From Paraflavitalea sp. CAU 1676 (GTDB lineage Bacteria; Bacteroidota; Bacteroidia; Chitinophagales; Chitinophagaceae): DNA of 64,000 nt. Of this stretch, positions 1 to 7,469 are shown piece after piece. The DNA lies in contig NZ_JARHUJ010000003.1 of the NCBI RefSeq assembly GCF_029223285.1, positions 1 to 64,000 of the forward strand, given 5' to 3'. Within the stretch, counting starts at the first letter, position 1. Each line of letters starts with the position of its first letter. The notes under the pieces are model-generated. The model was not told the DNA's origin. It searched no databases and worked only from the letters and a program-made list of their open reading frames with translations. Both the position numbers and the translations under genes were made by a program.

Positions 1-1
1 C

Positions 2-117
2 CTGTAAAGCTATATCCGTACAATCTGACAAACTGTAAAGCTATATCCGTATCATTGTGAACGACTGTAAAGCTCTCCCAGTAATAAGCTACCCACCTGT
101 AAAGTTTTTTCAGTACA
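2..117 (+). repeat. four spaced direct repeats, 31-32 bp period
   Basis: A motif of about 19 bp beginning CTGTAAAGCT recurs at 2, 33, 65 and 97. The first two copies are identical and the last two are degenerate, all in the same orientation. Spacing is 31, 32 and 32 bp, about three helical turns, so copies would lie on one DNA face. The intervening 12 bp are unrelated. Multiple same-orientation repeats of this kind occur at the ends of IS21-family elements, but no istA/istB gene follows, so this may be a decayed element end or a cluster of protein-binding sites. Confidence 0.7.
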
Positions 118-141
118 AGACATTCAGTTTGTGTGGGGTGA

Positions 142-330
142 TGGATCAGGTGTTCATCAGTGGTTGATCAGGTGTTTACCGGGAGTTAACCAGGAGTTAC
201 TCGGGAAGTACTCAGGAGGTACTCGCGGGTTGATCAGAGAATCATCAGGTGGTGATCAGGCCCTGATCAGGCCTTTATCAGGAGACTATCAAGGAACGAT
301 CAGGCAATGATCAGAGAATGATCACGGAAA
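142..330 (+). repeat. degenerate ~11-bp tandem repeat array rich in GATCAGG
   Basis: About 17 consecutive units of 10-12 bp (most often 11) share a core of the type (G/A)ATCAGG, with a middle block drifting to ACTCAGG/ACTCGGG. Six copies contain the palindrome TGATCA. The period is close to one helical turn. It is too short and too degenerate for a CRISPR array, and an 11-bp period makes an in-frame protein repeat unlikely. Its function is unknown. Confidence 0.7.
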
Positions 331-680
331 CCAGGTTTTGAGAGTTCGATTTCCGGGGGGGCTGGAGGAGTTTAGCAGGTCTTTAAAAAATAAAGTTGCG
401 ATTGGGCGGTTAGGTTTGAAGAGTTTTGGTGTTGTATATAGTAGTGGGTGTTGTGATATATTGCTATGCTTGATTTCGGAGGAGATTGAACGCGCGGCTG
501 TGCAGGCGGTGTACCAGGTACAGGGAAAACGTGCGAATGGCTTTAATATGGAGAAGGTGTAGGTGGTCCGTCATTAACGGGTTTCAGCCTCCCGGCTAGC
601 GGCGGACAAACAACGGAAAGGGACATATCCATCTATCTAACGGTATTGGCAAATATTTCCAGGTATTCACTCTGTTATTT
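331..680. other. no convincing gene between the repeats and the first leader
   Basis: A 74-codon open frame at 338-562 starts at ATG but has no recognisable domain, an odd composition and no convincing initiation signal, so I do not call it. At 565-606 there is a weak inverted repeat (GTCCG...CGGAC) around the words CATTAACGGG and GGCTAGCGGC, which may be the remnant of a recombination site. Nothing else is visible. Confidence 0.4.
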
Positions 681-1040
681 CATTTATTTTCTGTAAAATC
701 GGGGCGGGTGCTACAGTGTTGAAATTCAGGTTGCAGGATAGGCGGGTGGGCACTTTGGGTTGGACTTGGTCTGTGACTGAGGTGGCGAAGCTGTGTTTGT
801 GAGAATTTCACTTTGGGGCCGTAATAGAGAGGAACTTGAATTGACTAAGTCCGTCAATCTCTCGATGCGCATTTGTATAATAAATCGTCAGGCCTTAGAT
901 ATAGTTATACATTTTGCGCAATGCGCGTTTTGTATAACTTTTGCACTAAGTTATTTGTGAGCAACCCATTACATACATAAACCTGACGACAGTCCCTTTA
1001 TTGTGGCAGCTGGGGAATGTGCGTATATTTATGAGTTAGC
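681..1040 (+). repeat. leader copy 1 of cassette array (attI-like end, diverged duplicate of 8346-8706)
   Basis: This 360-bp non-coding stretch aligns nearly without length change to 8346-8706. Conserved blocks include the first 22 bp, CTGTGACTGA(A/G)GTGGCGAAG, TTTGTATAATAAATCG, TGCGCAATGC and ATGTGCGTA near the end. Homology stops right after GAGTTAGC, and what follows is unrelated in the two copies. GTTAGC resembles the GTT-type core at which integron cassettes join. I infer that this is a leader carrying a promoter and an attI-like or attC-like attachment end. No integrase gene is seen beside it. Confidence 0.65.
912..943 (+). promoter_or_regulatory. putative cassette promoter in leader copy 1
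   Basis: A TTTTG at 912-916, an 18-bp spacer and TAACTTTTG at 935-943 approximate the Bacteroidota promoter (TTTG, about 19 bp, TAnnTTTG). It overlaps the conserved TTGCGCAATGCGC block and lies about 90 bp upstream of the GTTAGC junction, where a cassette promoter would be expected. The equivalent place in leader copy 2 keeps the spacing but has a weaker match. No transcription start is known. Confidence 0.4.
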
Positions 1041-1044
1041 TGTA

Positions 1045-1755
1045 ATGTTTAAAAGACCATTCACATACATGAAACCTGTTATAAAAAACTTACTTATAAT
1101 TTCCGGAGTATTAATTGTTATGGTATTACTCTATTTAACTCTGACTTATTATTTGAAAGACTATTATTTAAAAGGGATAGCTAATAATAATTCATTTAAG
1201 AATAATGAATTTGGAGATTTTATTGGAGGAATACTAAATCCACTCTTTACATTACTATCGACAATTTCTATTATTTTTCTGACTTATATAGTGGCAAAAG
1301 GAGAAGACAACAAAGCTACTAAAGCTATTGAAACGCAGAAAAGAATTACACTCAATCAAATGAGACAATCTGCTTTTGAAAACCTAGTCCAAAAAACTAA
1401 TCTATATGTTTACGAGCTTGACAAGCTTTCAGTTCATGAAGTAAAAAACAAATTCATGCAATCTGTTCTAACGAGTATGATTAAAAATGAAGAAAACGGG
1501 AAAGGCAGAGTGACAGTTTGGTTAATCATTTTAAATGAACTTGAAAACTTTACCCAGTATAAGTATCTGTTTTCAGAACTTTTTCAAAACGAAGATTTTA
1601 GAACAAAGCACAATGAATTTATCAAAGTCACAGCTAAACTTTCTCAAGAACAAGACGAGTTTAAGTTTGTAAATAGCAAGACCATTGGAAAGTATATCAA
1701 TATTCAACAAGACTTCTTGACCTTTATTGGAAATTATATTTATTCGGAGTTTTAA
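1045..1755 (+). CDS. putative AbiC-like membrane protein (first cassette)
   Basis: A 236-residue protein with two N-terminal membrane segments: residues about 12-30, and a second following a GDFIGGILNP motif near residues 58-80. The GDFxGGxxNPLF signature followed by a hydrophobic stretch and a soluble helical C-terminal domain is typical of the putative phage abortive infection family (putAbiC, PF16872). I chose ATG 1045 because it lies immediately after the leader/cassette junction (GTTAGC at 1035-1040); a GTG at 1003 would place 14 codons inside the conserved leader. AT-rich compared with core genes. The stop lies 12 bp before an attC-like site. A role in phage defence is inferred from the family. 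Confidence 0.7.
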   Translation: MFKRPFTYMKPVIKNLLIISGVLIVMVLLYLTLTYYLKDYYLKGIANNNSFKNNEFGDFIGGILNPLFTLLSTISIIFLTYIVAKGEDNKATKAIETQKRITLNQMRQSAFENLVQKTNLYVYELDKLSVHEVKNKFMQSVLTSMIKNEENGKGRVTVWLIILNELENFTQYKYLFSELFQNEDFRTKHNEFIKVTAKLSQEQDEFKFVNSKTIGKYINIQQDFLTFIGNYIYSEF

Positions 1756-1767
1756 ACCAACACTACA

Positions 1768-1962
1768 GCTAACACGCGGTTTTCCGCAAGTGTGGCTGGA
1801 CAGAAGTACAATGAGCAGTTATGAGCAGCTCAGCAGTGGTTCGGGCGGGACAAGCAAGCTTCAACTTTGAATTTTAACTTCAGCAATCAATTTCAATCTA
1901 CAGACGTTCCTGGCAGACGGAATTCTAATACCACACCTGCGTAAAGCCGGCGGAACGTTGGC
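1768..1962 (+). repeat. attC-like site A
   Basis: The ends are GCTAAC (1768-1773) and GTTGGC (1957-1962). Just inside, an arm of about 22 bp (ACGCGGTTTTCCGCAAGTGTGG) is nearly complementary to the arm ending before GTTGGC (read as CCGGCTTTACGCAGGTGTGG on the other strand). The arms carry extra or mismatched bases, as in attC sites. The internal segment shares CAACTTTG and TAACTTCAGC with site B, and the total length (195 bp) is almost identical, so A and B are relatives. Confidence 0.65.
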
Positions 1963-2015
1963 TGTAACTGTGCCAACCCTAAGTTCAACCGACTCAATAG
2001 TTTGACACTTTCAAA

Positions 2016-2450
2016 ATGATAACCAGCAAGAAACTAAAAACTTGGACAATTATAACTCATGCTTTTATTCTCGTTGGTTTTGGACATGGCGGCGCATGCT
2101 TCCTGATTATTGAAGCTCTATGGTTCCCATATTTTACGAGAGAACCTTTTAGTTTAAGTTTAAATGCTCCATTTGAAAGTCATCTACCCGTGGTTGGCTT
2201 GACAACTTTATTGGGACAAATCGCTTTTATTATTTCAATCTTGAAAAATAAGTCGGAAATCAAACTGATTTTTCAAATTACAGGACTTGTTTTATTTTGG
2301 ATGAGCATAGTATATTTCACTCACTATATTGACGAAGGTTACTCTATAGGCTTTTCGACAATAACTTGCCTTCCATTTATAGTTTGCACCATCATAACTT
2401 TTGTTGGACGGCCGATAAAAGGATTTTATAACTGGGTTCTTGACAAGTAA
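2016..2450 (+). CDS. four-helix membrane protein of unknown function (cassette)
   Basis: The 144-residue protein is mostly hydrophobic, with four predicted membrane segments (residues about 9-35, 58-75, 85-103 and 112-130). No conserved family is recognised. The gene begins 53 bp after the core of attC-like site A and its stop is 10 bp before the core of site B, so it fills one cassette completely. Base composition is AT-rich. There is no promoter of its own that I can identify; expression from the leader promoter is likely. Confidence 0.6.
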   Translation: MITSKKLKTWTIITHAFILVGFGHGGACFLIIEALWFPYFTREPFSLSLNAPFESHLPVVGLTTLLGQIAFIISILKNKSEIKLIFQITGLVLFWMSIVYFTHYIDEGYSIGFSTITCLPFIVCTIITFVGRPIKGFYNWVLDK

Positions 2451-2460
2451 AACAGCTACA

Positions 2461-2656
2461 GCCAACATTGCATTGCCAATATGGTGGCTGACGAATAAAT
2501 CCTGGTCGACATCAACACGGATGAACTGCAGTTCCAGCTTTCCGAATCACGGATCAACTTTGGATCTAACTTCAGCTCTATATCTTTACCCGGCTGACGT
2601 CCCGGCTGATGAATCACGGAATACCACCACATCGGCAATGCGTGGACGTTATGGGC
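2461..2656 (+). repeat. attC-like site B
   Basis: It runs from GCCAAC (2461-2466) to GTTATGGGC (2648-2656). The inner arms pair very well: GCATTGCCAATATGGTGG on the left against GCATTGCCGATGTGGTGG read from the right arm, 16 of 18 positions. The loop of about 130 bp contains CAACTTTGGATCTAACTTCA, close to the same block in site A. The word GGCTGACGAATAAATCCT recurs in the decayed site near 6166. Confidence 0.7.
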
Positions 2657-2681
2657 CATATTGTAGACACAGCAAACAACT

Positions 2682-3278
2682 ATGCTAACAGTACATTGGA
2701 CACCCGTCAGTAAGACAAAGAACATATTGAAAAATGGAATTACAAAGTCTAAGAAAGGTCTTTACTGTTTTCCTTTGACAGGACATAAAGCAATAGACAG
2801 ATGGTGGCTTTATTTCTTCAATCACTGCGGGGTTAGACAAAGAATGAAGTATAACGGTATTGTGTTTAGGATTAAGCAACAGGATTTACCAGCCTACTTC
2901 GGACATTGGATTGGTGCGACCAACCGAGACATTTTTAAAAAGGAAATTAAGACCGTCAAACAGCTTGGAGTAGAATTTAAGAACAACATTACTTGGCGAC
3001 TTGGTGAAATGCTTGCACGACAGGCTAACTTGGGAAATGATATATATGACTTTGACCAGCGAAGTGAATTGCATTTGAAGTTGGCAGAACAAGAAATTGC
3101 CAAATCGCCAAAATCTCTTGCAGACAAACTTAATGACCTTGACTTTATGACTTTTGCCTTGGAAGACTATCAGATTGTTTTGACAAACTCAGTTCCCGCA
3201 GACAGGATTGTAAAACTCATTCCTCAAGGTGATGAATTTGGACGAGTAAAGCGATTGAAGGAAAAATACGGCACATAA
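2682..3278 (+). CDS. cassette protein of unknown function, possibly ADP-ribosyltransferase-like fold
   Basis: The protein has 198 residues and is soluble and basic. Its N-terminus (HWTPVSKTKNILKNGI, then GLYCFP about ten residues later) has the H-T...ILxxGI...GLY layout seen at the start of several ART-fold enzymes such as DarT- and Tpt1-like proteins, and the C-terminal part ends with a strand of the type IVLTNSVPADRI. That comparison is by eye, and I cannot name a family with confidence. The stop codon TAA (3276-3278) is itself part of the ACATAAC core of the following attC-like site. The start lies 26 bp after site B. Toxin or defence function would be inference only. Confidence 0.6.
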   Translation: MLTVHWTPVSKTKNILKNGITKSKKGLYCFPLTGHKAIDRWWLYFFNHCGVRQRMKYNGIVFRIKQQDLPAYFGHWIGATNRDIFKKEIKTVKQLGVEFKNNITWRLGEMLARQANLGNDIYDFDQRSELHLKLAEQEIAKSPKSLADKLNDLDFMTFALEDYQIVLTNSVPADRIVKLIPQGDEFGRVKRLKEKYGT

Positions 3279-3407
3279 CACGGGTTTTGCGTCAGGCGGG
3301 CTGACTTGTAAACTTGAAGCTTTGTGCTTCTAATGAACCTTAGTAATAAATTGAAACTTTGTGCTCCGAAACCCGCCCGAACGCAAAGCCCGAAACCGTT
3401 ATGCGGC
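3273..3407 (+). repeat. attC-like site C
   Basis: The ends are ACATAAC (3273-3279) and GTTATGCGGC (3398-3407). The arms CGGGTTTTGCGTCAGGCGGG and, from the right side, CGGGCTTTGCGTTCGGGCGGG pair almost perfectly with one extra base on one side. Such an extrahelical base is a known determinant of strand choice in attC recombination. The loop includes TTTGTGCTTCTAATGAAC, related to a block in site D. Confidence 0.75.
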
Positions 3408-3449
3408 ATTCTATGACGACAGTGCAACCAACAAACAGATAATATAAAA

Positions 3450-5213
3450 ATGACCATCTACGAAAAAATTCAAGAAGAAATCAAAGCGGACTACTACATC
3501 CAAAACTATTCTAACGATGGACAACGGTTTGTTGCTTGGTATTTATTCAACATTCTAAAACAGGACAGAAATCAAACCAAAGACGCTATTACGGACGGTG
3601 CTGACGATAAGCAAATTGATGCCATTGTAATTGACGATTACAAGCAGACAATTTTAATCATTCAAGGCAAATACATTTCAAAAGGACAAGTAGATGCAGA
3701 GCCATTAAGAGAAGTTTTATCTTCTTGGATGCAACTTAGAGATTTGGTGAGACTACAAACTGTCGCAAACGCCAAACTTCAAAGAAAACTTTCTGAAGTA
3801 GCAAAAGCATTTGAAGACGAATATGAAGTTTGCTTTGAGTTGATTACAACTGCATCATTGACCAGTTCTGCAAAGAAAGACCTTGAAACATTCCAAAAGC
3901 AACTGGCTGAAATTTCAGAAAACGAGGACTTTGATGCGATTATTTCGTTAGTTGACGAAGAAGAATTAGGCAGACGACACGACCTTGCTTTAGAAACAGA
4001 CAATCCTCAAATAAACTATACGCTAAATCTTGCTGACAATAAGTTTATGGCGGTTGACATTGCAGACACAAAAGTTGTTGTCGCAGCCGTTCCATTGAAG
4101 GAGGCGGTTTTAATTCAAGGTATAAAGGACGGTTCATTGTTTCAAAAAAACGTTCGACAAAGTTTAGGTAGTAGTAATGCTGTAAATAAAAAAATTAGGC
4201 AAACAATATTAGGGGACAAACACAAAGACTTTTTCTTTTTTCATAATGGCATTACAGCTATTTGCAACAGACTTGAACTTAATGACAACAAACTAAAGCT
4301 ATTTGGGCTAAGTGTTGTGAATGGTTGCCAATCTCTAAACACTATTCAAAGTTGCAGTGAAACAGCCAAAAAGTTAGACGATACTTTCGTTTTGTTTCGC
4401 TTCTACGAAATTCCCCAAAGAGACAGAGCAGATTTGATAAGTATTAACACCAACTCACAAAGTGCTGTCAAACCAAGAGATTTAAGAAGCAACGACAAAA
4501 GAGTGCTAAATCTTAAACGACTTTTTGAGCAAAAATACAATCAAGGTTATTTCATTACAAAGCGTGGAGAAATTGCACCTCCAGAGAAAGACAAAAATTT
4601 CATTATTGACCTATCGGACTTAGGAAAGTACTTAATTGCTTGGCATTCTCAGCGACCAAACATCTCTTACGGAGAAACAAAAATCTTTGACAAGTATTTT
4701 GAAATTCTTTTCAAGCGTGATTACAAGCCTGAGAACATTCAGAGCCTGAACAATTGGATGAAGGAAATTATGAAAAACTGGACAGACAAAAATCCACTTG
4801 GAATAAATGAAACATTGCTAACAATGAAAGCATACGCACCATTTCATCATCTGTATGCGGCATCAATGATATTCGCCATTGGCAACAACAAGTCCGACAG
4901 AGTTCCAACACCAAGCATCACCTGGGAAAATGCAAAAGCAAACGGCATGGTTGACCAAATTGTAAAAACGACAGGACGTTGTTTAAATACAGCTTTGAGA
5001 GTAGCATCAAATAGAAGTTTACCAAACAACACCATTTTTAGTCCACAGAATTGGATTAAGTCAAAGCAAAGTCTCAACGACATTAACGCAGCAATAGAAC
5101 AATACATTGATATGCTGCCGACAATGGAAGGTGGCGAACAACAATATGAAAAACTTAAAAACACAATAACGATTGGACAGGAACAATTTGAATACAGACT
5201 TCAAGCAGAGTAG
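3450..5213 (+). CDS. AIPR family abortive-infection/phage-resistance protein
   Basis: A 587-residue protein. The central segment, with NGCQSLNT near residue 290 followed by a FYEIPQRDRADLISINTNSQ stretch and a conserved KRLFEQKY region, matches the AIPR family (PF10592) linked to abortive phage infection. The N-terminus carries D57 in KQIDAIVID and Q72-G-K74 in LIIQGKY, spaced like the D...(E/Q)xK motif of PD-(D/E)xK nucleases, so it may be an active nuclease; that is inference. The gene lies between attC-like sites C and D in the same orientation as its neighbours, which marks it as cassette cargo. It is AT-rich. No modification gene or other partner lies beside it. Confidence 0.85.
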   Translation: MTIYEKIQEEIKADYYIQNYSNDGQRFVAWYLFNILKQDRNQTKDAITDGADDKQIDAIVIDDYKQTILIIQGKYISKGQVDAEPLREVLSSWMQLRDLVRLQTVANAKLQRKLSEVAKAFEDEYEVCFELITTASLTSSAKKDLETFQKQLAEISENEDFDAIISLVDEEELGRRHDLALETDNPQINYTLNLADNKFMAVDIADTKVVVAAVPLKEAVLIQGIKDGSLFQKNVRQSLGSSNAVNKKIRQTILGDKHKDFFFFHNGITAICNRLELNDNKLKLFGLSVVNGCQSLNTIQSCSETAKKLDDTFVLFRFYEIPQRDRADLISINTNSQSAVKPRDLRSNDKRVLNLKRLFEQKYNQGYFITKRGEIAPPEKDKNFIIDLSDLGKYLIAWHSQRPNISYGETKIFDKYFEILFKRDYKPENIQSLNNWMKEIMKNWTDKNPLGINETLLTMKAYAPFHHLYAASMIFAIGNNKSDRVPTPSITWENAKANGMVDQIVKTTGRCLNTALRVASNRSLPNNTIFSPQNWIKSKQSLNDINAAIEQYIDMLPTMEGGEQQYEKLKNTITIGQEQFEYRLQAE

Positions 5214-5225
5214 AGAAGAACGACC

Positions 5226-5352
5226 GCATAACAACGGTTTTGTGTTATGGGGGCTGACGTGCTCCGTAGAAGCATTTGTGCAATGTTCAGCCGTTGTGCT
5301 TCGCATGAACAGTATTACTCCCCCACAACGCAACGCCGCAACCCGTTATGCG
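5226..5352 (+). repeat. attC-like site D
   Basis: It runs from GCATAAC (5226-5232) to GTTATGCG (5345-5352). Left arm TTGTGTTATGGGGG pairs with TTGCGTTGTGGGGG read from the right arm, 12 of 14 with the remainder wobble-type. The loop has GTTGTGCTTCGCATGAAC, related to site C. The core words, GGCTGACG after the left arm and the ~127-bp length fit a typical attC. Confidence 0.75.
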
Positions 5353-5368
5353 ATAAATAATTCACTTT

Positions 5369-6046
5369 ATGAAATTTGAAAATAAAGTTTCTGGAAAGTT
5401 TACCGATGACGTAAATGAAAGTTTGCGCAAACTGATTTCGACATTGAATGAAAAAGCTTCGGCGCTTGTTCAAAAGGAGACACATGACTATACTCTATTT
5501 GCCTTGCGAGCCTTAGCTAGTTACACGGGAACACTTTTCGAACGCTTAATTTCGCATGAAGATTTCCCAATTGAATATAATGCGATCTCAGCTAGAAATC
5601 TTTTCGAAAGTTATTTGCTAGTAGCTTACATAACCGGTACACCTTCTAAAGGCAAAGAGTTTCTTAGTCAGAAAGCTTTTGATGAAATAGAAATCAATGA
5701 AGGTTTCTTAGCGCTAAAAATTGAAACCACATCTAAAGCAAGCATAAAAGCTATTCGAGATAGGATTCATTACATTAAAGAGTTAATGAAGGAAAATGAT
5801 TTTACTCCTTCAAAACATTGGACTGTTAGTTACTTGGCACAGCAAACAAATAACAAAGTCGAGTATGAAGCTTTCTTCAAATTGTATTCAAAGTATATAC
5901 ACCCGTCCTCCTGGATCGTCAATAGTATTAACAATGAATACGACAACCCCGTTTTTAAAGATATTTTCATTTCGCAAGGATATATTTTTACAAATCGCAT
6001 AATACAGCTCATTTCGAAATACCAAGATCAGCAAACCATCGCCTAA
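5369..6046 (+). CDS. DUF5677-like helical protein (cassette)
   Basis: The 225-residue protein is helical. SARNLFESYLLVAYI (near residue 70) and YSKYIHPSSW (near residue 180) resemble the conserved parts of DUF5677/HEPN-like proteins, in which an arginine and a histidine form a putative RNase centre. The resemblance is by eye. The stop TAA (6044-6046) is embedded in GCCTAACACGGG, the left end of a decayed attC-like site. The gene begins 17 bp after site D. Phage-defence or RNA-directed activity is possible from context but not shown. Confidence 0.6.
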   Translation: MKFENKVSGKFTDDVNESLRKLISTLNEKASALVQKETHDYTLFALRALASYTGTLFERLISHEDFPIEYNAISARNLFESYLLVAYITGTPSKGKEFLSQKAFDEIEINEGFLALKIETTSKASIKAIRDRIHYIKELMKENDFTPSKHWTVSYLAQQTNNKVEYEAFFKLYSKYIHPSSWIVNSINNEYDNPVFKDIFISQGYIFTNRIIQLISKYQDQQTIA

Positions 6047-6185
6047 CACGGGATATGAGCAAAGACAAAGTGCGAATATAATTTGGAATAAGAACTAGAC
6101 AAGAAAGGACTTTACCGTAACCTCTACAACTAAGCCGAACGCCCACCATGGGGGTGCTGCAATGCTGGCTGACGAATAAATCCTC
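6041..6185 (+). repeat. decayed attC-like site E (end of first array)
   Basis: GCCTAACACGGG (6041-6052) is a good left end, and about 110 bp downstream GCTGGCTGACGAATAAATCCTC (6164-6185) repeats a block found near the left end of site B. The right arm and GTT core are not recognisable. I read this as two attC fragments fused by deletion, marking the degenerate end of the first array. Confidence 0.4.
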
Positions 6186-6417
6186 ATTTACGCAAGTTTC
6201 TCTATAATTTCCTAGCACCCAATAGGGGGAGGATCTCACCACCCATTAAGACCCACCCAGGGCCAGCAGTCACTCTTAACTCCGCCCGAAAAATAAATAT
6301 TGCTTTCCTTTAGTACACCAACCCGGTTTTGTTGTTTCTATAATAAAGGATAAGGTTTAATGGTTAACGAATTTGATTAGTGTACGCCCTGCGTGTCAAC
6401 GCGGGGCTTTTTCGATG
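6186..6417. other. gene-free stretch between array 1 and the SSB-like cluster
   Basis: No reading frame with coding character is seen. The only structured element is the terminator-like hairpin at 6386-6412. The sequence around 6300-6380 is AT-rich without a recognisable promoter. Confidence 0.4.
6386..6412 (+). terminator. probable intrinsic terminator after array 1
   Basis: GCCCTGCG, a 6-nt loop and CGCGGGGC form an 8-bp stem with one wobble pair, followed by five T residues on the forward strand. It would stop transcripts running out of the cassette array before they enter the oppositely oriented SSB-like gene. Confidence 0.55.
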
Positions 6418-6765
6418 TCAGGGGGCAAACCTGCGGGTTTTGTCCTGGATAACGGAGATACGGGAAGCCGTAATTTCAATGCCCCCCTTGTTTTGGCCGC
6501 TGTTTTCGATGTTGTTGAACAGGGAAAGTCTGCCTTCAACCACCACAGCCTGGCGGCGGGCGAGGTGCTTGAAGCATCTTTCGGCGATATCATCATAAAT
6601 GACCACATTGATGGCCAGGGTTCCTGAAAACTGGTGGCCTTTGTGGTTGCGGTGAGCGCACTCGACCATAACGGTGCATTGAACCCAGGTACCGACTTTT
6701 TTATCCTTGTGGATGGTGGGCGTGCCAAAGAGGTGCCCGGTGAGGTGTACTTTGTTGTCGTGCAT
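6418..6765 (-). CDS. SSB-like OB-fold single-stranded DNA-binding protein
   Basis: The 115-residue product matches the single-stranded DNA-binding protein family (PF00436): an initial VHLTGHL strand, WVQCTVMVE, an INVVIYDDIAERCFKHL segment and VVVEGRL. It lacks the long acidic C-terminal tail and DDDIPF-type tip of housekeeping SSB, so it resembles the short accessory SSBs of mobile elements. The start is set at the Met before HDNKVHL; the frame stays open 26 codons further upstream but those residues look non-family. Reverse strand, 60 bp downstream of the next gene, so a three-gene transcription unit from 7469 is likely. Confidence 0.7.
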   Translation of the reverse strand: MHDNKVHLTGHLFGTPTIHKDKKVGTWVQCTVMVECAHRNHKGHQFSGTLAINVVIYDDIAERCFKHLARRQAVVVEGRLSLFNNIENSGQNKGGIEITASRISVIQDKTRRFAP

Positions 6766-6826
6766 GTTGTTTGAATGTTGAGGTAATGATAGAATTGCGG
6801 AAGAAGGGTAGGGGCCTGCACATTTG

Positions 6827-7108
6827 CTACTTATTCCCGGCATGGAAGTGCCACGGGTAATCTTCGGGAAACAGTTCTTCGTAGTCTACTTCGGCAAGTG
6901 TTTCGGTCCTGATCTTTATTTTGACCTTGTATCCTTCGCTGGCGGGGAACTTTTCGCCAAGGATCTTGTTCAGGTCTATGAACCATGTGGCGTAGCGCCT
7001 GGTAACCGGAATAGTGCTAAACAGGTGCACGCCATGTAGGGAAACGGAGAAATGAAAGTAGTCGCTTCGTGCCAGGTTGTAAAAACGTACGTCTTTGAGG
7101 TCTCTCAT
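6827..7108 (-). CDS. hypothetical protein in SSB-like cluster
   Basis: A 93-residue protein beginning MRDLKDVRFYN. It is a mixed alpha/beta polypeptide with a hydrophobic centre and a WHFH-containing C-terminus. I recognise no family. The frame extends upstream to 7204, but that start would overlap the upstream gene by nearly 60 bp, so the internal Met is preferred. Its position between two same-strand genes suggests co-transcription with the SSB-like gene. Confidence 0.5.
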   Translation of the reverse strand: MRDLKDVRFYNLARSDYFHFSVSLHGVHLFSTIPVTRRYATWFIDLNKILGEKFPASEGYKVKIKIRTETLAEVDYEELFPEDYPWHFHAGNK

Positions 7109-7145
7109 AACTGTAGGAAGATGTGTAGTTAAAGAACAGAATTGA

Positions 7146-7469
7146 TTATTGACGGTCAAGTCGGGTAGCGGACTGGGCCTGAATACCGGTTGCGTCGCCA
7201 TCATGGAGTTGCTGCAGATCGTCTTTCAGGCGGTATATACCCTGGAAGGCATACCAGGCTTGTTCGCAAAAGAAGAGGGTGCTGTTGCGCTCTGATTGGG
7301 CTTCGAAGAACCCCTGACTCTCTGTGAGGGCGCAAGCCGCCAGTCGGGATAAATGGAGGTGTACTTCATCGAAGGAGAAGCTGCTGAAAAAGGATTGGAT
7401 AGCATCGGCGGCATTGTGGGGGCGGGTATTACCTTCCGTAATGCTGAGCCCCTGAAATGGTGAATCCAT
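7146..7469 (-). CDS. hypothetical helical protein, first gene of SSB-like cluster
   Basis: The 107-residue protein is predicted largely helical (NAADAIQSFFSSFSFDEVHLHLSRL, then a long LFFCEQAWYAFQGIYRLKDD helix). No family is recognised. It heads a probable three-gene reverse-strand unit with the two genes downstream. Composition is close to core-genome GC and differs from the AT-rich cassettes on either side. Confidence 0.5.
   Translation of the reverse strand: MDSPFQGLSITEGNTRPHNAADAIQSFFSSFSFDEVHLHLSRLAACALTESQGFFEAQSERNSTLFFCEQAWYAFQGIYRLKDDLQQLHDGDATGIQAQSATRLDRQ

Noticed and set aside
1..330. CRISPR array
   Set aside because: The 31-32-bp period has repeats of only ~19 bp that degenerate quickly and spacers of 12 bp, and the 11-bp array has no spacers at all. 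No cas gene is in the window.
338..562. 74-codon forward frame
   Set aside because: No family, odd composition and no initiation signal; it follows directly on the repeat array and looks like a chance frame.
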